From Actinocatenispora comari (GTDB lineage Bacteria > Actinomycetota > Actinomycetes > Mycobacteriales > Micromonosporaceae): a DNA stretch of 64,000 bases. The position numbers were made by a program, and so were the translations under genes. Numbering within the stretch: the first letter of the stretch is position 1; every line of letters starts with the position of its first letter. The stretch covers positions 29,731-93,730 of the forward strand of contig NZ_BOPO01000148.1 of NCBI RefSeq assembly GCF_017312725.1, written 5' to 3'. The notes beneath the pieces were generated by a model. The model was not told the origin of the DNA, made no database searches, and saw nothing but the letters and a program-made list of their open reading frames with translations. This document shows positions 25,144 to 33,145 of this stretch, in pieces.

Positions 25144-26031
25144 GTGGTCAGGTACGAACCGGTCGACGAGACCGAGTCCGCGATGCTCGCCGCGCTGCGG
25201 CACGACGACCCGGCGAGCTACCTGCGGCTGCTCGCGGACCTCGACCTGGTCCTGCCGATGGCGCCCGGCTCGGTGGTGAACGGGCAGGTCGCGTTCGCCA
25301 CCGTCGAGCTGGGCGAGCGTATCCACGTCGCGGCGTACACGTCGGGGCAGGCGATGGCCGCCGGCACCGACGGCGCGTTCGAGTCGTACCGCAAGGTCCG
25401 GCTGGCGGCGCTGGCCGAGACGTGGCCGAACGAGCGGTGGTGGCTCGCGGTGGACGCCGGGCTGCCGCTGGCGATGAACCTGGCCCCGCGGATGGTGCGG
25501 CAGGTCGCGTCCGGTGACTTCACCGTGCCGACCCGCCGGCCGGCGCCGACCGCGATGCAGAAGGTGGTGCCGCCGCCGATGCTGCCGGCCTACCTGGAGG
25601 CGGGTTACGGCTTCGTCGCCGGCTACGTGCACCGGTGGCAGGACACCCGCGAGCTGCGCACCCCGGCCGACCTGGTGGCGAACCTCGGCCTGGCGTTTCC
25701 CGGTTCGCCGTTCCCGGCGGAGCCGGCCGAGCTGCACGTGATCCGGTGGCCCGGCTACTGCGCCGACCTCTACCGGGTGCCGTACGGGGGGACCGACGAG
25801 GCGAGCGTGCACGCGATGCCGGCGGGCTGGGTGATCGAGCATCCGCCGTTCCTGGGCAACGGATACGTGGCCGACTCCCGGCTGGCGGTCCCCGAGTACA
25901 AGGTGGACAGCGTGCGGCTGCCGCACCATGCGGAGATGTGGCGGATCGCCGCCGACGGCGGCCAGTCGCTCGCCGCGGTGTACGACGCGGATCTGCAGAC
26001 GTGGCACCGGAACGCGAGTGGGGAGGGCTGA
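25144..26031 (+). CDS. SseB-like ESX accessory protein (295 aa)
   Basis: Residues 1-125 fit the SseB N-terminal domain family: 'ESAMLAALRHDDPASYLRLLADLDLVLPM', 'FATVELGERIHVAAYTSGQAMAA' and 'WPNERWWLAVDAGLPLAMNL'. The C-terminal half (about 165-290) contains 'RELRTPADLVANLGLAF', 'PPFLGNGYVADS', 'VPEYKVDSVRLPHHAEMWRI' and 'LAAVYDADLQTWHR'. This second module recurs in the 1015-residue protein at 29404 and inside the toxin (residues 952-1218). SseB is a translocon part in type III secretion; in actinobacteria such proteins sit beside ESX genes and their role is unknown. The GTG start has GAGGAGG 4 nt upstream. It is followed one base later by a paralogous small gene. Confidence 0.8.
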   Translation: MVRYEPVDETESAMLAALRHDDPASYLRLLADLDLVLPMAPGSVVNGQVAFATVELGERIHVAAYTSGQAMAAGTDGAFESYRKVRLAALAETWPNERWWLAVDAGLPLAMNLAPRMVRQVASGDFTVPTRRPAPTAMQKVVPPPMLPAYLEAGYGFVAGYVHRWQDTRELRTPADLVANLGLAFPGSPFPAEPAELHVIRWPGYCADLYRVPYGGTDEASVHAMPAGWVIEHPPFLGNGYVADSRLAVPEYKVDSVRLPHHAEMWRIAADGGQSLAAVYDADLQTWHRNASGEG

Positions 26032-26032
26032 C

Positions 26033-26395
26033 GTGCGGGACGGCTACTACGCGACGGTCGACGGCACCGACTTCGAGGCGTCCCCGGACGGCGAGACGCT
26101 GCACCTGTACTCGGACACCGCGCGCGCGGGCTTCGACGAGGTGGCGCCCGGTCGGTACCGGCGGGTGGTGCCGTTCGGTGCGGCGACCGGCTTCGGCTAC
26201 CTCACCACCCGCTGCGTGTGGCGCGGTGAGCCGTTCAAGGTGCTCGGTGATCGCGGTGACTGGCTGCGGGTGGAGTACACCGGTGGTCGTGCCCCGGTGG
26301 CCGAGCGGCTCGGGCTGGAGCGGTTCGATCGCGGCGTCTACCAGGCGTGGGCGCCGGCGGCGGAGGTCACCGACGTGCGTGCGGAACGGGTGTAG
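26033..26395 (+). CDS. Small ESX-island protein, copy 1 (120 aa)
   Basis: The family is unrecognised. It begins MRDGYYATVDGTDFEASPDG and has 'LYSDTARAGFDEVAPGRYRRVVP', 'GYLTTRCVWRGEPFKVLGDRGDWLRVEY' and 'FDRGVYQAWAP'. It is a clear paralogue of the 119-residue protein at 28921-29280 over the whole length. Both open with (V/M)RDGYYA, and both adjoin an SseB-like gene, here downstream of it. The mixed beta-strand pattern suggests a small beta-barrel-like fold. GTG 26033 follows GGGAGGG. The tight spacing to the SseB-like gene suggests that the two act together. Confidence 0.78.
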   Translation: MRDGYYATVDGTDFEASPDGETLHLYSDTARAGFDEVAPGRYRRVVPFGAATGFGYLTTRCVWRGEPFKVLGDRGDWLRVEYTGGRAPVAERLGLERFDRGVYQAWAPAAEVTDVRAERV

Positions 26396-26452
26396 TGGTG
26401 GCAGCGCGCGACGTCGAGCCCGGCCTCGCGGGCCGGGAAGGGAGTGTGTCCG

Positions 26453-26857
26453 GTGCGGGCTGACTGGCAGGCGCACATCGACTCGCTGATGGCGCAGTAC
26501 CGCACGATGCGCGACAACCTCGGCGTGATGCAGCAGCGGATGGCCGAGGTCGTCGGTACCGCCGAGTCCGAGGACGGGCTGATCAGTGCCCGCGTGACGT
26601 CCCGCGGTGAGCTGTCCGAGCTGCAGATCGACCCGCGGGTGCTCCGGTCGTACGACTCGGTCACGCTGGCCGAGACGATCCTCGCGGTGGCCCAGGCCGC
26701 CACCGGTGACCTGCGCGAGCAGCTGAACGAGACGGTCCGCCCGTTCATGCCGGAGGGCGGGGTGGGTTCGCTGGGCGGGATGGAGAAGCAGCTCGACCTG
26801 ACGAAGCTGCTGCCGGAGGATCCCACCGATCTGGGCCGGCTCGGTCCGCCACGGTGA
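26453..26857 (+). CDS. YbaB/EbfC-like protein of the ESX island (134 aa)
   Basis: The layout fits the YbaB/EbfC nucleoid-associated family: an N-terminal helix (WQAHIDSLMAQYRTMRDNL), a central beta part ('GLISARVTSRGELSELQIDPRVL') and a C-terminal helix. In actinobacteria YbaB-like proteins often lie in ESX loci beside WXG100 genes, where they may bind DNA or act as secretion-linked proteins; the role is not settled. GTG 26453 is chosen because GGAAGGGAG lies 8 nt upstream. It is followed after 31 bp by a WXG100-like gene. Confidence 0.75.
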   Translation: MRADWQAHIDSLMAQYRTMRDNLGVMQQRMAEVVGTAESEDGLISARVTSRGELSELQIDPRVLRSYDSVTLAETILAVAQAATGDLREQLNETVRPFMPEGGVGSLGGMEKQLDLTKLLPEDPTDLGRLGPPR

Positions 26858-26888
26858 GACGTCGACCGACCTGCGAGGTGAGGACGCC

Positions 26889-27188
26889 ATGACGAGTGCT
26901 TTCTGGGTCGATCCACCGCATCTGAAGAAGACGGCACCGGAGTTCGAGGATGTCGGCAAGGCGGTCGCGGACATCCAGCAGCGGCTGCAGGGCAAGTTGG
27001 ACGCCGAGGGCAAGTGCTGGGGTGGTGACGACTACGGCAAGGGCTTCGAGGAGAAGTACAACGATCCGAAGAAGCAGGCGGACGACTACTTCAAGAGCCT
27101 GGCCAAGGAGATCACCCAGATCGGTACCGGCCTGGAGGAGATGGCCGACACCTACGGCAAGGGCGACGAGGCCTCGAACAAGTTCTGA
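26889..27188 (+). CDS. WXG100-like protein (99 aa)
   Basis: A 99-residue helical-hairpin candidate. Helix 1 runs from about residue 9 to 40 and the turn carries Trp-Gly-Gly (KCWGGDDYGKGFEEKY, about residues 43-58). Helix 2 follows, ending 'MADTYGKGDEASNKF'. The size and the Trp-x-Gly turn are those of WXG100 substrates. It is preceded by an ample ribosome site and follows a YbaB-like gene, a pairing common in ESX loci. No second WXG100 gene is adjacent, so it may form homodimers. It converges with the second mycosin 32 bp away. Confidence 0.85.
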   Translation: MTSAFWVDPPHLKKTAPEFEDVGKAVADIQQRLQGKLDAEGKCWGGDDYGKGFEEKYNDPKKQADDYFKSLAKEITQIGTGLEEMADTYGKGDEASNKF

Positions 27189-27220
27189 CCCGCCCCGACT
27201 CGTGCCGCGGCGGGCGTGGG

Positions 27221-28732
27221 TCAGCGGCGGCCGGCTCCGGGGACGGCTCGTCCGCTGCCCGGCAGCGCCCGGCCGGCGCCGGGGATCGCCCGGGGTGCCC
27301 CGCCGAAGCCGGCCGGCGGGCCGCCGGAGTTGCCGCCCGGACCGCTCGGGGTGTGTGCCCGGGAGCTCGGTGCGGTGATCGACAGGGCCTTCTCGTCGCT
27401 GGTGCTGCTCGGCCGGGTGTGCCGGACCGGCTCCGGATCGGCGGCGAACGTGGCCCGGCCGGCCCGCCAGGCCCGGCGGCGCCCGCGCGGCAGGACCCGG
27501 GAACCGATCAGCACCAGCAGCGCGGCGACCAGCAGCACCGGGGTGAGGACGCCGGCGACGATCTCGACCGTACGCATCGGGTCGCGGAGATCCTGCGGGT
27601 TGTCGATGGCGTGCCGGCCGTGCCCGGCCGGTGCGGCGGCGGGCTTCGGCACCGCGGTGAGCGCCCGGTACGGGTTGACCACGCCGTAGCCGACCGTCTC
27701 GTTCCAGCCCTGCGGCGGGTGATCGGCCGTCTCGATGATGCGCTTGCGCACCTGCTCGGCGGTCAACGACGGGTCGTACGCCCGGAGCAGCGCCGCGGTG
27801 CCCGCCACGAACGGCGTGGCGAAGCTGGTGCCGCCGCCGGCGAACTCCTCGAACCCCTTGCCGGCCGGCGCCGGCCCGTCGATCATCTTGCCGGGCGCGG
27901 CGACGTCCAGGAAGTTCGCCGTGTTGGAGGTGCCGACGTGCGCGCCCTTCTCGTCGATGCCGCCGACCGCGAGCACGTTCGGCAGCGCCGCCGGGTAGGA
28001 CGCGGAGCCCTCGGCGGTGGTACCGCCCTCGTTGCCGGCGGCGGCGACCAGCACCACGTCGTGATCGATCGCGTACCGCACGGCGGACTTCATCGCGTCG
28101 GTGTCCTGGGTGGTCAGCGACAGGTTGATCACCGTGGCGCCGGCGTCGGTGGCGCGGCGGATGGCGTCCGCGATGGTCGTCGGCACCGAGTCGCTGGCGT
28201 TCTGCTGCTCGTCCCGCAACACCCGGAACGGCAGGATCTCCGCGTCCGGCGCCACCCCGTAGAAGGGCGCGCCGGTGCCGTCGCGGCCGGCGATGATGCC
28301 GGCGATCACCGTGCCGTGCCCGTACTGGTCGCAGGTGCCGTTGCCGTCGGCCAGGTAGTCGTGGCCGCCGGTGACGACCGCGTTCTTCAGCGAGGCGGGC
28401 GTGTTGGAGACGCCGGAGTCGATCACCGCGACCTTGACGCCCTGCCCGCGGCTGAGCGGCCAGGCCCGCTGCGGCTGGATGCGCTTGAGCGTCCAGGGCG
28501 TGTCGGACAGCGGGTTGTCCAGCGTGTACCGCTCCGGGACGTCGCACGACTGGTGTTTGGCCAGCGCGTCGCTGTCCACCGAGGATGGCTGCTTGTGCTT
28601 CGACGGCGCGGCGGTGACCGCGGGACCGGCGAGTGTCGCCAGCGCGCCGGCGAGCAGGCCGGCGAGGCAGGCCCGGATCAGCCGGGCACCAGCCGGGCCG
28701 GACGAGGGTGTGCGGCCAGGGCCCGGTGGCAT
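27221..28732 (-). CDS. mycP: Second mycosin, S8 subtilisin-like protease
   Basis: The 503-residue product has a signal sequence (RACLAGLLAGALATLAGPAVTA) and a peptidase S8 domain. It contains the Asp motif 'VAVIDSGVS', the His motif 'CDQYGHGTVIAGII', 'VLVAAAGNEGG', and the Ser motif 'GGGTSFATPFVAGTAALLRAY'. A membrane helix follows (IVAGVLTPVLLVAALLVLI), then RRRAWRAGR and a Pro/Gly/Ala-rich tail. It is a mycosin by layout and lies at the far end of the island, opposite in direction. ATG 28732 is my start; no clear ribosome site is visible and GTG starts up to 28816 are possible. It may serve different substrates from the first mycosin. Confidence 0.9.
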   Translation of the reverse strand: MPPGPGRTPSSGPAGARLIRACLAGLLAGALATLAGPAVTAAPSKHKQPSSVDSDALAKHQSCDVPERYTLDNPLSDTPWTLKRIQPQRAWPLSRGQGVKVAVIDSGVSNTPASLKNAVVTGGHDYLADGNGTCDQYGHGTVIAGIIAGRDGTGAPFYGVAPDAEILPFRVLRDEQQNASDSVPTTIADAIRRATDAGATVINLSLTTQDTDAMKSAVRYAIDHDVVLVAAAGNEGGTTAEGSASYPAALPNVLAVGGIDEKGAHVGTSNTANFLDVAAPGKMIDGPAPAGKGFEEFAGGGTSFATPFVAGTAALLRAYDPSLTAEQVRKRIIETADHPPQGWNETVGYGVVNPYRALTAVPKPAAAPAGHGRHAIDNPQDLRDPMRTVEIVAGVLTPVLLVAALLVLIGSRVLPRGRRRAWRAGRATFAADPEPVRHTRPSSTSDEKALSITAPSSRAHTPSGPGGNSGGPPAGFGGAPRAIPGAGRALPGSGRAVPGAGRR

Positions 28733-28920
28733 CGGGGAGACCGGGACCAAGCCGGGGCTGGACCCCCCGGAACTCGACCACTTGGACACAAAGAGGAGCG
28801 TAGCCGGCGGGTGCACGCACCGGTACCGGGCGAAACGGGGCGCGATCGACCGGCGCCGATCTTGGCCACCTCTTGTAGGTTGGACCCCGCCGTTGACGAT
28901 GCCGGACGAGGAGGTGTGTG

Positions 28921-29280
28921 GTGCGGGACGGGTACTACGCGCGGTGGCGTGACCAGGAGTTCGACGCCAGCCCGGACGGTGACCGGGTCCGGCTCTACAC
29001 CAAGGAACCGACCGCCGGTTTCGAGCAGATCGGCGCGCAGCGATACCTGCGGGTGGTGCCGCGCGGCGACGTGTCGGAGCTCGGCTACCTGACCGTCCGG
29101 TGCCGCTGGCGGGACCAGCCGTTCCAGATCATCGGCGAGCACGGCTCCTGGTACCGGGTCGAGTACCTCGGCGAGCTGCCGCCGCCGGACGGGCTGGACC
29201 TCGGCGAGTTCGACCGCGGTGTGCACCAGGCATGGGCCAAGCGTGACGAGGTCAGTGAGCTGAGTGAGCAGCGCACCTGA
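28921..29280 (+). CDS. Small ESX-island protein, copy 2 (119 aa)
   Basis: A full-length paralogue of the 120-residue protein at 26033: 'RDGYYARWRDQEFDASPDG', 'LYTKEPTAGFEQIGAQRYLRVVP', 'GYLTVRCRWRDQPFQIIGEHGSWYRVEYLG' and 'EFDRGVHQAWAKRDEVSEL'. The family is unnamed. It lies upstream of the large SseB-like gene, whereas copy 1 lies downstream of the small SseB-like gene, so the pair has been duplicated with a change of order. The GTG start has GAGGAGG 6 nt upstream. It diverges from the second mycosin. Confidence 0.8.
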   Translation: MRDGYYARWRDQEFDASPDGDRVRLYTKEPTAGFEQIGAQRYLRVVPRGDVSELGYLTVRCRWRDQPFQIIGEHGSWYRVEYLGELPPPDGLDLGEFDRGVHQAWAKRDEVSELSEQRT

Positions 29281-29403
29281 CGGTGTCGCGCCGTTGAGCC
29301 GGGCCGGTACGTTGTCTGCTGGCCGATTCCGGGCAACGGCGACCGGGCCCGGCCCCGGCGCACTCGGCGCAGGCAGGCAGCTCGACGACGGCAGGGAGGC
29401 GTG

Positions 29404-32400
29404 ATGGCCGACGAATGGCAGCCGGCGAACGACGTCGAGCGGGCGCTGCTCGATGCCATGCAGCGCGGTGAGCAGGACCGGTACTTCGAGGTGCTGGGCG
29501 CGGCCGACCTGATCCTGCCGTTCGCCGCCGACGCCACCGGCGCCGCGCAGCCCGGCACCTGGGCGACCTGGGGGTACGAGGGGCGCACGTACATCCTCGC
29601 GTTCACCTCGCAGCAGGCGCTGGCGTCGATCATGGGCCGGCCCACCGACCAGTTCCGTACCGGTCGGCTCGCCGAGATCTGCGCCTGGTGGCCGGACGAG
29701 TCCTGGTGGCTCGCCGTCGACTTCGGGCTGCCGATCGCCGGCTACCTGCCCGGTACGTTCGTCAGCCAGCTCACCGGCGTCCAGCTCGGCGCGCAACTCG
29801 CCGTGAGTGGTGCTGCCGCCGCCGACCCGACCGTCGCGTACCGGCCGGGCGAGCAGGACGCCGCCGGCCAGCAAGCAGACCCGCTGCAGACCCAGCAGGC
29901 GCCGACCCCGCCGGCCGATCCGGGCCAGACGGTCCCGGCGGCGCCGGCCGACCCGGGCCAGACGGTCCGGGCAGACCACGGGCAGCCGGTGGCCGCGGCC
30001 GCGGCCGATCCGGGCCAGCCGGCCGACGCTGGGCAGACGGCGGCCGACGCCGGTGCCACGGCGCCGCCCGACGCCGCAGCTCAGCCGGCCTCCGCCCAGC
30101 CGTACCAGCAGCCGACGGCCGCGCAGCCGGGTCAGCAGCCCACCTCGGCCCAGCCGGACCAGCAGGGTGGGGCCCAGCCTTACCAGCCTTACCAGCCGGC
30201 CCAGCCCCATCAGCCGGCCCAGCCGTACGAGTCGGCTCAGGCGTACGAGTCGGGGCGCCAGCAGGCGTATCCGCCGGCCGACGCGGCGGCGCAGTACCAG
30301 CAGCAGGCCGGGGCCGCCGCGCACGCCGGTCCGGGTGAGCAGGCATCGGCGGCGGGAGCGCAGCCGGGGACGGTGCCGGTGCTGTCGAGCGGCTCCGCCG
30401 ACGCGGCCGGATTCCGGCCCGCGAGCCCGCTGGAGCAGACGCTGCTGGACGCGTCCCGCACCGGCGACCGGAAGACGTTCATGGACGCGTTGCTCGGCGC
30501 GTACCTGCTGGTGCCGGTGCCGGAGGGCGCCTCGCCGGGGCCGACGGCGGTGACCACTCCCGACTTCCCGTGGCCGAGCATCGAGCGCAACGGCACCCCG
30601 CAGGTGCCGGTGTTCACCTCGCAGGAGCGGATGCGCGAGCGGGTCGGCGCCGCGCCGTACGCGGTGGTGCCGTTCGTGCTGATCGTGGAGCACTGGCCGC
30701 ACCGTGAGTGGTACCTCGCACTCAACCCGGACACCCCGGTGAGCGCCACCGTCGACGGCGACCAGATCGCCGAACTCGCCGAGTGGGCCCGCCGCACCCA
30801 TCTGGCCGAGCGGCTCGGCGTGCTGCCGCCCCAGCAGCCACTGGTACCCGCGCAGCCGACGCCGGTCTCCGCCCAACCCGCCTCCGACCAGCCTGCCTCC
30901 GACCTGCCCGCCTCCGACCAGGCTGCCGCCGACCCGCCTGCCTCGGACCGGACCGCCGAGGCGGGCGGAGCCTCGCCCTGGTCGGCACCGGCCGACGCCG
31001 CGGACCGCGCGGAGGATCAGCCAGCCCAGCCCGACGGCAGCTGGACACCGTCCGAGCCCCCGTCCGCCACGAACACCCCCGACGCCACCGAGCCCGGTAC
31101 GCCCGGCTCTGATGGGGCGGCTGCGACCGGCGCCGATGACGGCGCCGCGGCCGGTTCCGCCGCGTCCGGCATCGCCGAGGATTCGGACGGATCCGGGGGC
31201 CAGCTGGACGAGGCCGGGGCGGTCGAGCAGCAGACCGCCGATCCGCGGTCCGCCGAACCGGCCGACGATCAGCGAGATGGCCGGCACCAGGCCGGCGATG
31301 CGCCGGCGGCCACTGCGGCCGGCGATGCCGGTGCGGCAGCCGGCGAACCGTCGGAGCCCGATCCGGGCGCGCCGGAGCCCGACGCGGCGGACGGGCCCGA
31401 ACCGGACGCCGCGAGTTCTGCGGATACGGCGAGCGGGGCCGAGCCGGGTGAGAGCCCGGCGACCGTCGACGAGGCATCGAACGCCGTCGACACGACCGCC
31501 GTCGAGCAGGCGTCGAACGCCGTCGACACAACCGCCGTCGAGCAGGCGTCGAACGCCGTCGACCCGGTCGCCGGTGACGAGGCAGGACCGGCGGATGTGC
31601 ACGCGACTGCCGAGGGCGATGCCTCGCCCGGCGCCGGCGACAGCGCCCGCGGAGCCACCGCCGACGACACACCCGTGCCGGACGCGGGTTCCTCGGCCGA
31701 CCCCCACGCGCCGACCGACGAGGCCGCCGCGGGCGCCCATGCGCCGATCGGTGGGCCCGGAAGCGGCGCAGGGGCAGCGACTGCCGAGGCCGAGGCCGGT
31801 GCGGCGACCGACGGGTCCGGCACCGACGCGGCGACGGGTGAATCCGAGAGCGGGGCCGAGTCGGTGCTCAGCGGGTCCGGGGCGGCCGCGGAGGCTGGCG
31901 AGTCCGGCACCGGCGAGGTCGTGGCCGCCGCTGCCGGCGGTGGGCCCACCGGTGGCGGCGCGGCCGGGGCGCCGCCCCAGGACGACGGCGAACCCGCACC
32001 CGAATGGCCGCCCGTGCCGCCGGCGATCGAGGACGAGCCGGCGCCCGCCGAACCGGTGCCGTCGCTGTCGTTCCCGGCGCTGCTGCAGAAGGTGCTGCCC
32101 GACGCGCAGGTGCCGTTCTACCTGGAACGGCACTTCGACCGGGTCGGTGGCTGGATCCATCCGGTCGCCGAGGCCCCCGTCCGCGCCGGCGACCTGCGGG
32201 TGGCCACCGGCCTGTCCACCGAGGTCGCGGCCGAGCCGGTACACGCGATCCGGTGGCACGTCGAGGCGGAACAGCTCTTGCCCGTACTGGCGGCGGTGCG
32301 GTCGACGGCCGATCCGGAACTCGTGGAGTACCGGGTTCCGACCGCTCGACTTCCGCACGGCGCCGAGCTGTACCGGATCGATCCGGACGGTGAGACCACC

Positions 32401-32451
32401 GTGCTGGCCGTCTTCAACGCCGACCATCATCGGTGGCATCCGCTGATCTGA
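29404..32451 (+). CDS. Large double-SseB-like protein with disordered linkers (1015 aa)
   Basis: Residues 1-130 form an SseB-like N-terminal domain ('ALLDAMQRGEQDRYFEVLGAADLILPF', 'WWPDESWWLAVDFGLPI'). Residues 135-335 are a Pro/Gln/Ala linker with 'PADPGQTV' and 'QPYQQPTAAQ' repeats. Residues 340-470 form a second SseB-like domain ('PLEQTLLDASRTGDRKTFMDALLGAYLL', 'VPVFTSQERM'). Residues 480-870 are an acidic Ala/Asp/Ser linker. The last 130 residues match the C-terminal module of the 295-residue protein ('VPTARLPHGAELYRIDPDG', 'LAVFNADHHRWHPL'). No signal peptide is present. The architecture suggests a cytosolic scaffold with several binding domains. ATG 29404 lies 4 nt after AGGGAGG. The disordered linkers are unusually long for this family. 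Confidence 0.8.
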   Translation: MADEWQPANDVERALLDAMQRGEQDRYFEVLGAADLILPFAADATGAAQPGTWATWGYEGRTYILAFTSQQALASIMGRPTDQFRTGRLAEICAWWPDESWWLAVDFGLPIAGYLPGTFVSQLTGVQLGAQLAVSGAAAADPTVAYRPGEQDAAGQQADPLQTQQAPTPPADPGQTVPAAPADPGQTVRADHGQPVAAAAADPGQPADAGQTAADAGATAPPDAAAQPASAQPYQQPTAAQPGQQPTSAQPDQQGGAQPYQPYQPAQPHQPAQPYESAQAYESGRQQAYPPADAAAQYQQQAGAAAHAGPGEQASAAGAQPGTVPVLSSGSADAAGFRPASPLEQTLLDASRTGDRKTFMDALLGAYLLVPVPEGASPGPTAVTTPDFPWPSIERNGTPQVPVFTSQERMRERVGAAPYAVVPFVLIVEHWPHREWYLALNPDTPVSATVDGDQIAELAEWARRTHLAERLGVLPPQQPLVPAQPTPVSAQPASDQPASDLPASDQAAADPPASDRTAEAGGASPWSAPADAADRAEDQPAQPDGSWTPSEPPSATNTPDATEPGTPGSDGAAATGADDGAAAGSAASGIAEDSDGSGGQLDEAGAVEQQTADPRSAEPADDQRDGRHQAGDAPAATAAGDAGAAAGEPSEPDPGAPEPDAADGPEPDAASSADTASGAEPGESPATVDEASNAVDTTAVEQASNAVDTTAVEQASNAVDPVAGDEAGPADVHATAEGDASPGAGDSARGATADDTPVPDAGSSADPHAPTDEAAAGAHAPIGGPGSGAGAATAEAEAGAATDGSGTDAATGESESGAESVLSGSGAAAEAGESGTGEVVAAAAGGGPTGGGAAGAPPQDDGEPAPEWPPVPPAIEDEPAPAEPVPSLSFPALLQKVLPDAQVPFYLERHFDRVGGWIHPVAEAPVRAGDLRVATGLSTEVAAEPVHAIRWHVEAEQLLPVLAAVRSTADPELVEYRVPTARLPHGAELYRIDPDGETTVLAVFNADHHRWHPLI
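31474..31566 (+). repeat. 36-bp tandem repeat in the large SseB-like gene
   Basis: Two full copies (from 31474 and 31510) and one partial copy (31546) of a 36-bp unit encode 'ASNAVDTTAVEQ'. Copies differ by only two bases, so the duplication is recent or kept uniform. Confidence 0.85.
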
Positions 32452-32459
32452 CCTGTCCC

Positions 32460-33145
32460 GTACCTCTCTGCGCCGAGGTACCCCCGAGGCGCTCGGGTCC
32501 CGCTGCGTTCGCTCTTGCTGGTGGCGCAGAGGCCACCTCTACCCGCTGAGGTGCGCCCCAAGCGGCGGTGCAAAGACCACCTCTGTCCGCTGAGGTGCGC
32601 CCGAAGCGGCGGTGTAAAGGCCACCTCTGTTCGTCGCTTTGACCCCTTGTGGGGGAATGCGAGGAGAGGGCTTCGCCCCCTCCTCGCGCTCCTTCCCCGC
32701 CAAGGGGGCCGCCCCCTTGGCCATCCCCGCCCAGCCCCCGGTGATGCTGCCCATCGACGCCGAGCAGCAGACGAAGAAGAACAGGGAAGCGGCCCGGCCT
32801 ACCCATCACGGCACTGTGCGCGTCGACCCGTGTCGTGCACCGCACACGGCGGGGGTTGTCGTGGCGGGCTTGGCGGCGTGGCAAATGCCGGGCCGACTCC
32901 CCGTCGTTCCGAAGCGAGCCAGGCGGGGTCCTGCCTGGTCACCAGGCCCGGGCAGGGGATGTCAAGGGGGCGACTGCCCCCTTGATGGGGAGGGGTGTGG
33001 GGAGGGGCGAAGCCCGCTCCCCACGTTCCCCCACGCGGGGTGAAAACCGCGAACAGAGGTGGCCTTTACCACCCCAGCAACAGCGAACCCAGAGCCGACA
33101 CGAGCGCTTCGGGAAGCACCTCAGCGCAAAGAGGTGCCCACCCTA
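32460..33145. repeat. Non-coding repeat island with tandem 44-bp units and long inverted arms
   Basis: I see no convincing gene here. Units of the type 'cacctctgtccgctgaggtg' repeat at exactly 44 bp (32534, 32578, 32622), with a diverged copy near 32465 and an inverted copy near 33105-33136. The stretch 32615-32633 is the perfect reverse complement of 33050-33068 (19 bp). Imperfect complementarity continues inwards, for example 32663-32679 against 33004-33020. Inside lie hairpins at 32701-32718 and 32962-32985. The layout resembles a miniature inverted-repeat element or a dispersed intergenic repeat. It closes the ESX island. Confidence 0.75.
32962..32985. terminator. Perfect 10-bp hairpin inside the repeat island
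   Basis: TCAAGGGGGC (32962-32971), loop GACT, GCCCCCTTGA (32976-32985). This strong stem could end transcription from either side; the hydrolase gene to the right is on the opposite strand. A related hairpin (caaggggg...cccccttg) lies at 32701-32718. Confidence 0.5.

Noticed and set aside
28678..32439. Open frame of 1253 codons opposite the large SseB-like gene
   Set aside because: Gly/Arg-rich, no domain, a shadow of the Ala/Asp-rich sense protein.
32534..32665. Possible CRISPR array (regular 44-bp period)
   Set aside because: The whole 44-bp unit repeats; there are no unique spacers and no cas genes.
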